Of a stretch of DNA of 15,214 nt, positions 14,916 through 15,214 are shown piece after piece; positions within the stretch are counted from its first letter, which is position 1; each line of letters begins with the position of its first letter. Source of the stretch: Cytophagales bacterium. Its GTDB lineage: Bacteria; Bacteroidota; Bacteroidia; Cytophagales; UBA9547. Below the pieces are notes generated by a model. It did no database searches, was not told where the DNA came from, and was given only the letters and a program-made list of their open reading frames with translations. Where the stretch lies: positions 1 through 15,214 of the forward strand of contig JANYCH010000383.1 of NCBI GenBank assembly GCA_025360395.1, read 5' to 3'. The position numbers were made by a program, and so were the translations under genes.

Positions 14916-15214
14916 TTATGGTAAAAGAATAGAACTATCGCCATAACTTAAAAATCTAAAGTCGTTTTTAAGGGCATAATCATATACTTTTTTCCAATTT
15001 TTACCCAAAAAGGCTGCCACCAATAATATCAGCGTGCTCTCCGGTTGATGAAAATTTGTTATCAATCCTTTACATATCCTGAAATGATAACCAGGTACGA
15101 TAATAATGCTTGTTTCTACGGTTATCATCTCTTTTTCGTTTTGTTTCATCCATAATAAAAGTGAAGAAATACTTTCTTTTGCTGATTGTTTATCTTCAGA
15201 ATAGCCGTCCCATT
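14916..15214 (-). CDS. queA: tRNA preQ1(34) S-adenosylmethionine ribosyltransferase-isomerase QueA, C-terminal part
   Basis: The frame stays open to the right edge, so only about 99 C-terminal residues are present; an internal ATG at 15149 is not the real start. The tail carries the QueA end signature: IIIVPGYHFRICKGLITNFHQPESTL, LLVAAFLG, a YDYALKNDFRFLSYGD run and a final hydrophobic SSILLP. QueA transfers and rearranges the ribosyl part of S-adenosylmethionine onto preQ1 in tRNA to make epoxyqueuosine, a late step of queuosine synthesis. It is cytoplasmic. mreB follows after 76 bases on the same strand. The catalytic N-terminal part is outside the window. Confidence 0.95.
   Translation of the reverse strand, partial: WDGYSEDKQSAKESISSLLLWMKQNEKEMITVETSIIIVPGYHFRICKGLITNFHQPESTLILLVAAFLGKNWKKVYDYALKNDFRFLSYGDSSILLP

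Noticed and set aside
14574..14932. Plus-strand reading frames opposite the start of mreB
   Set aside because: They mirror the mreB coding sequence, show no domain and have no visible promoter.
1..15214. Mobile element, prophage, defence system or CRISPR array
   Set aside because: No transposase, integrase, terminal repeats, repeat-spacer pattern or recognisable defence gene was seen; the genes are typical of the core or shell genome of Bacteroidota.

Overview
The window looks like ordinary chromosome from a member of the Bacteroidota, probably a Chitinophagia/Sphingobacteriia-type lineage. Three things point there: AT-rich sequence with starts that lack Shine-Dalgarno motifs, a -7 box of the TAnnTTTG type, and a family set typical of the phylum (DUF4783, GH3-serine hydrolase fusion, YHS-DoxX pair, DM13 lipoprotein, sigma-54 regulator without a Fis domain). 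I see no insertion sequence, integrase, phage gene, CRISPR array, rRNA or tRNA.

Layout. Bases 1-184 hold the end of a VIT1/CCC1-like membrane transporter, followed by a strong bidirectional terminator. A minus-strand pair follows: an NtrC-like response regulator (1960-806) and a small secreted DUF4783 protein (752-333). Divergent from them, a plus-strand run carries pgeF, a DUF423 membrane protein, a 987-residue exported GH3/serine-hydrolase fusion and an unrecognised three-helix membrane protein (2066-6841). A minus-strand parA (7690-6920) has no parB beside it. A plus-strand block (7865-11046) holds a YHS-domain protein coupled to a DoxX protein, then three genes that overlap head to tail: DinB-like, NRDE/TANGO2-like and ATP-grasp. 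From 11036 to the end everything is on the minus strand. Read in transcription order this is queA (partial), mreB, mreC, an outer-membrane-like protein, a DM13 lipoprotein and a chlorite-dismutase-family protein.

How the genes may work together. Cell-wall biology recurs: PgeF, the NagZ-like GH3/serine hydrolase and MreBC. Two uncharacterised operons are the best candidates for something new. One is the overlapping DinB-NRDE-ATP-grasp triad, which has the parts for a ligation/hydrolysis/transfer pathway on a small molecule or peptide. The other is the outer-membrane protein-DM13-Cld-like operon, which suggests envelope redox or heme chemistry. They meet tail to tail with an 11-base overlap, and both contain a family linked to heme (TANGO2-like, Cld-like), but a functional link is only inference. 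The regulator has no DNA-binding domain, and the mre and par loci are both incomplete compared with the usual gene order.
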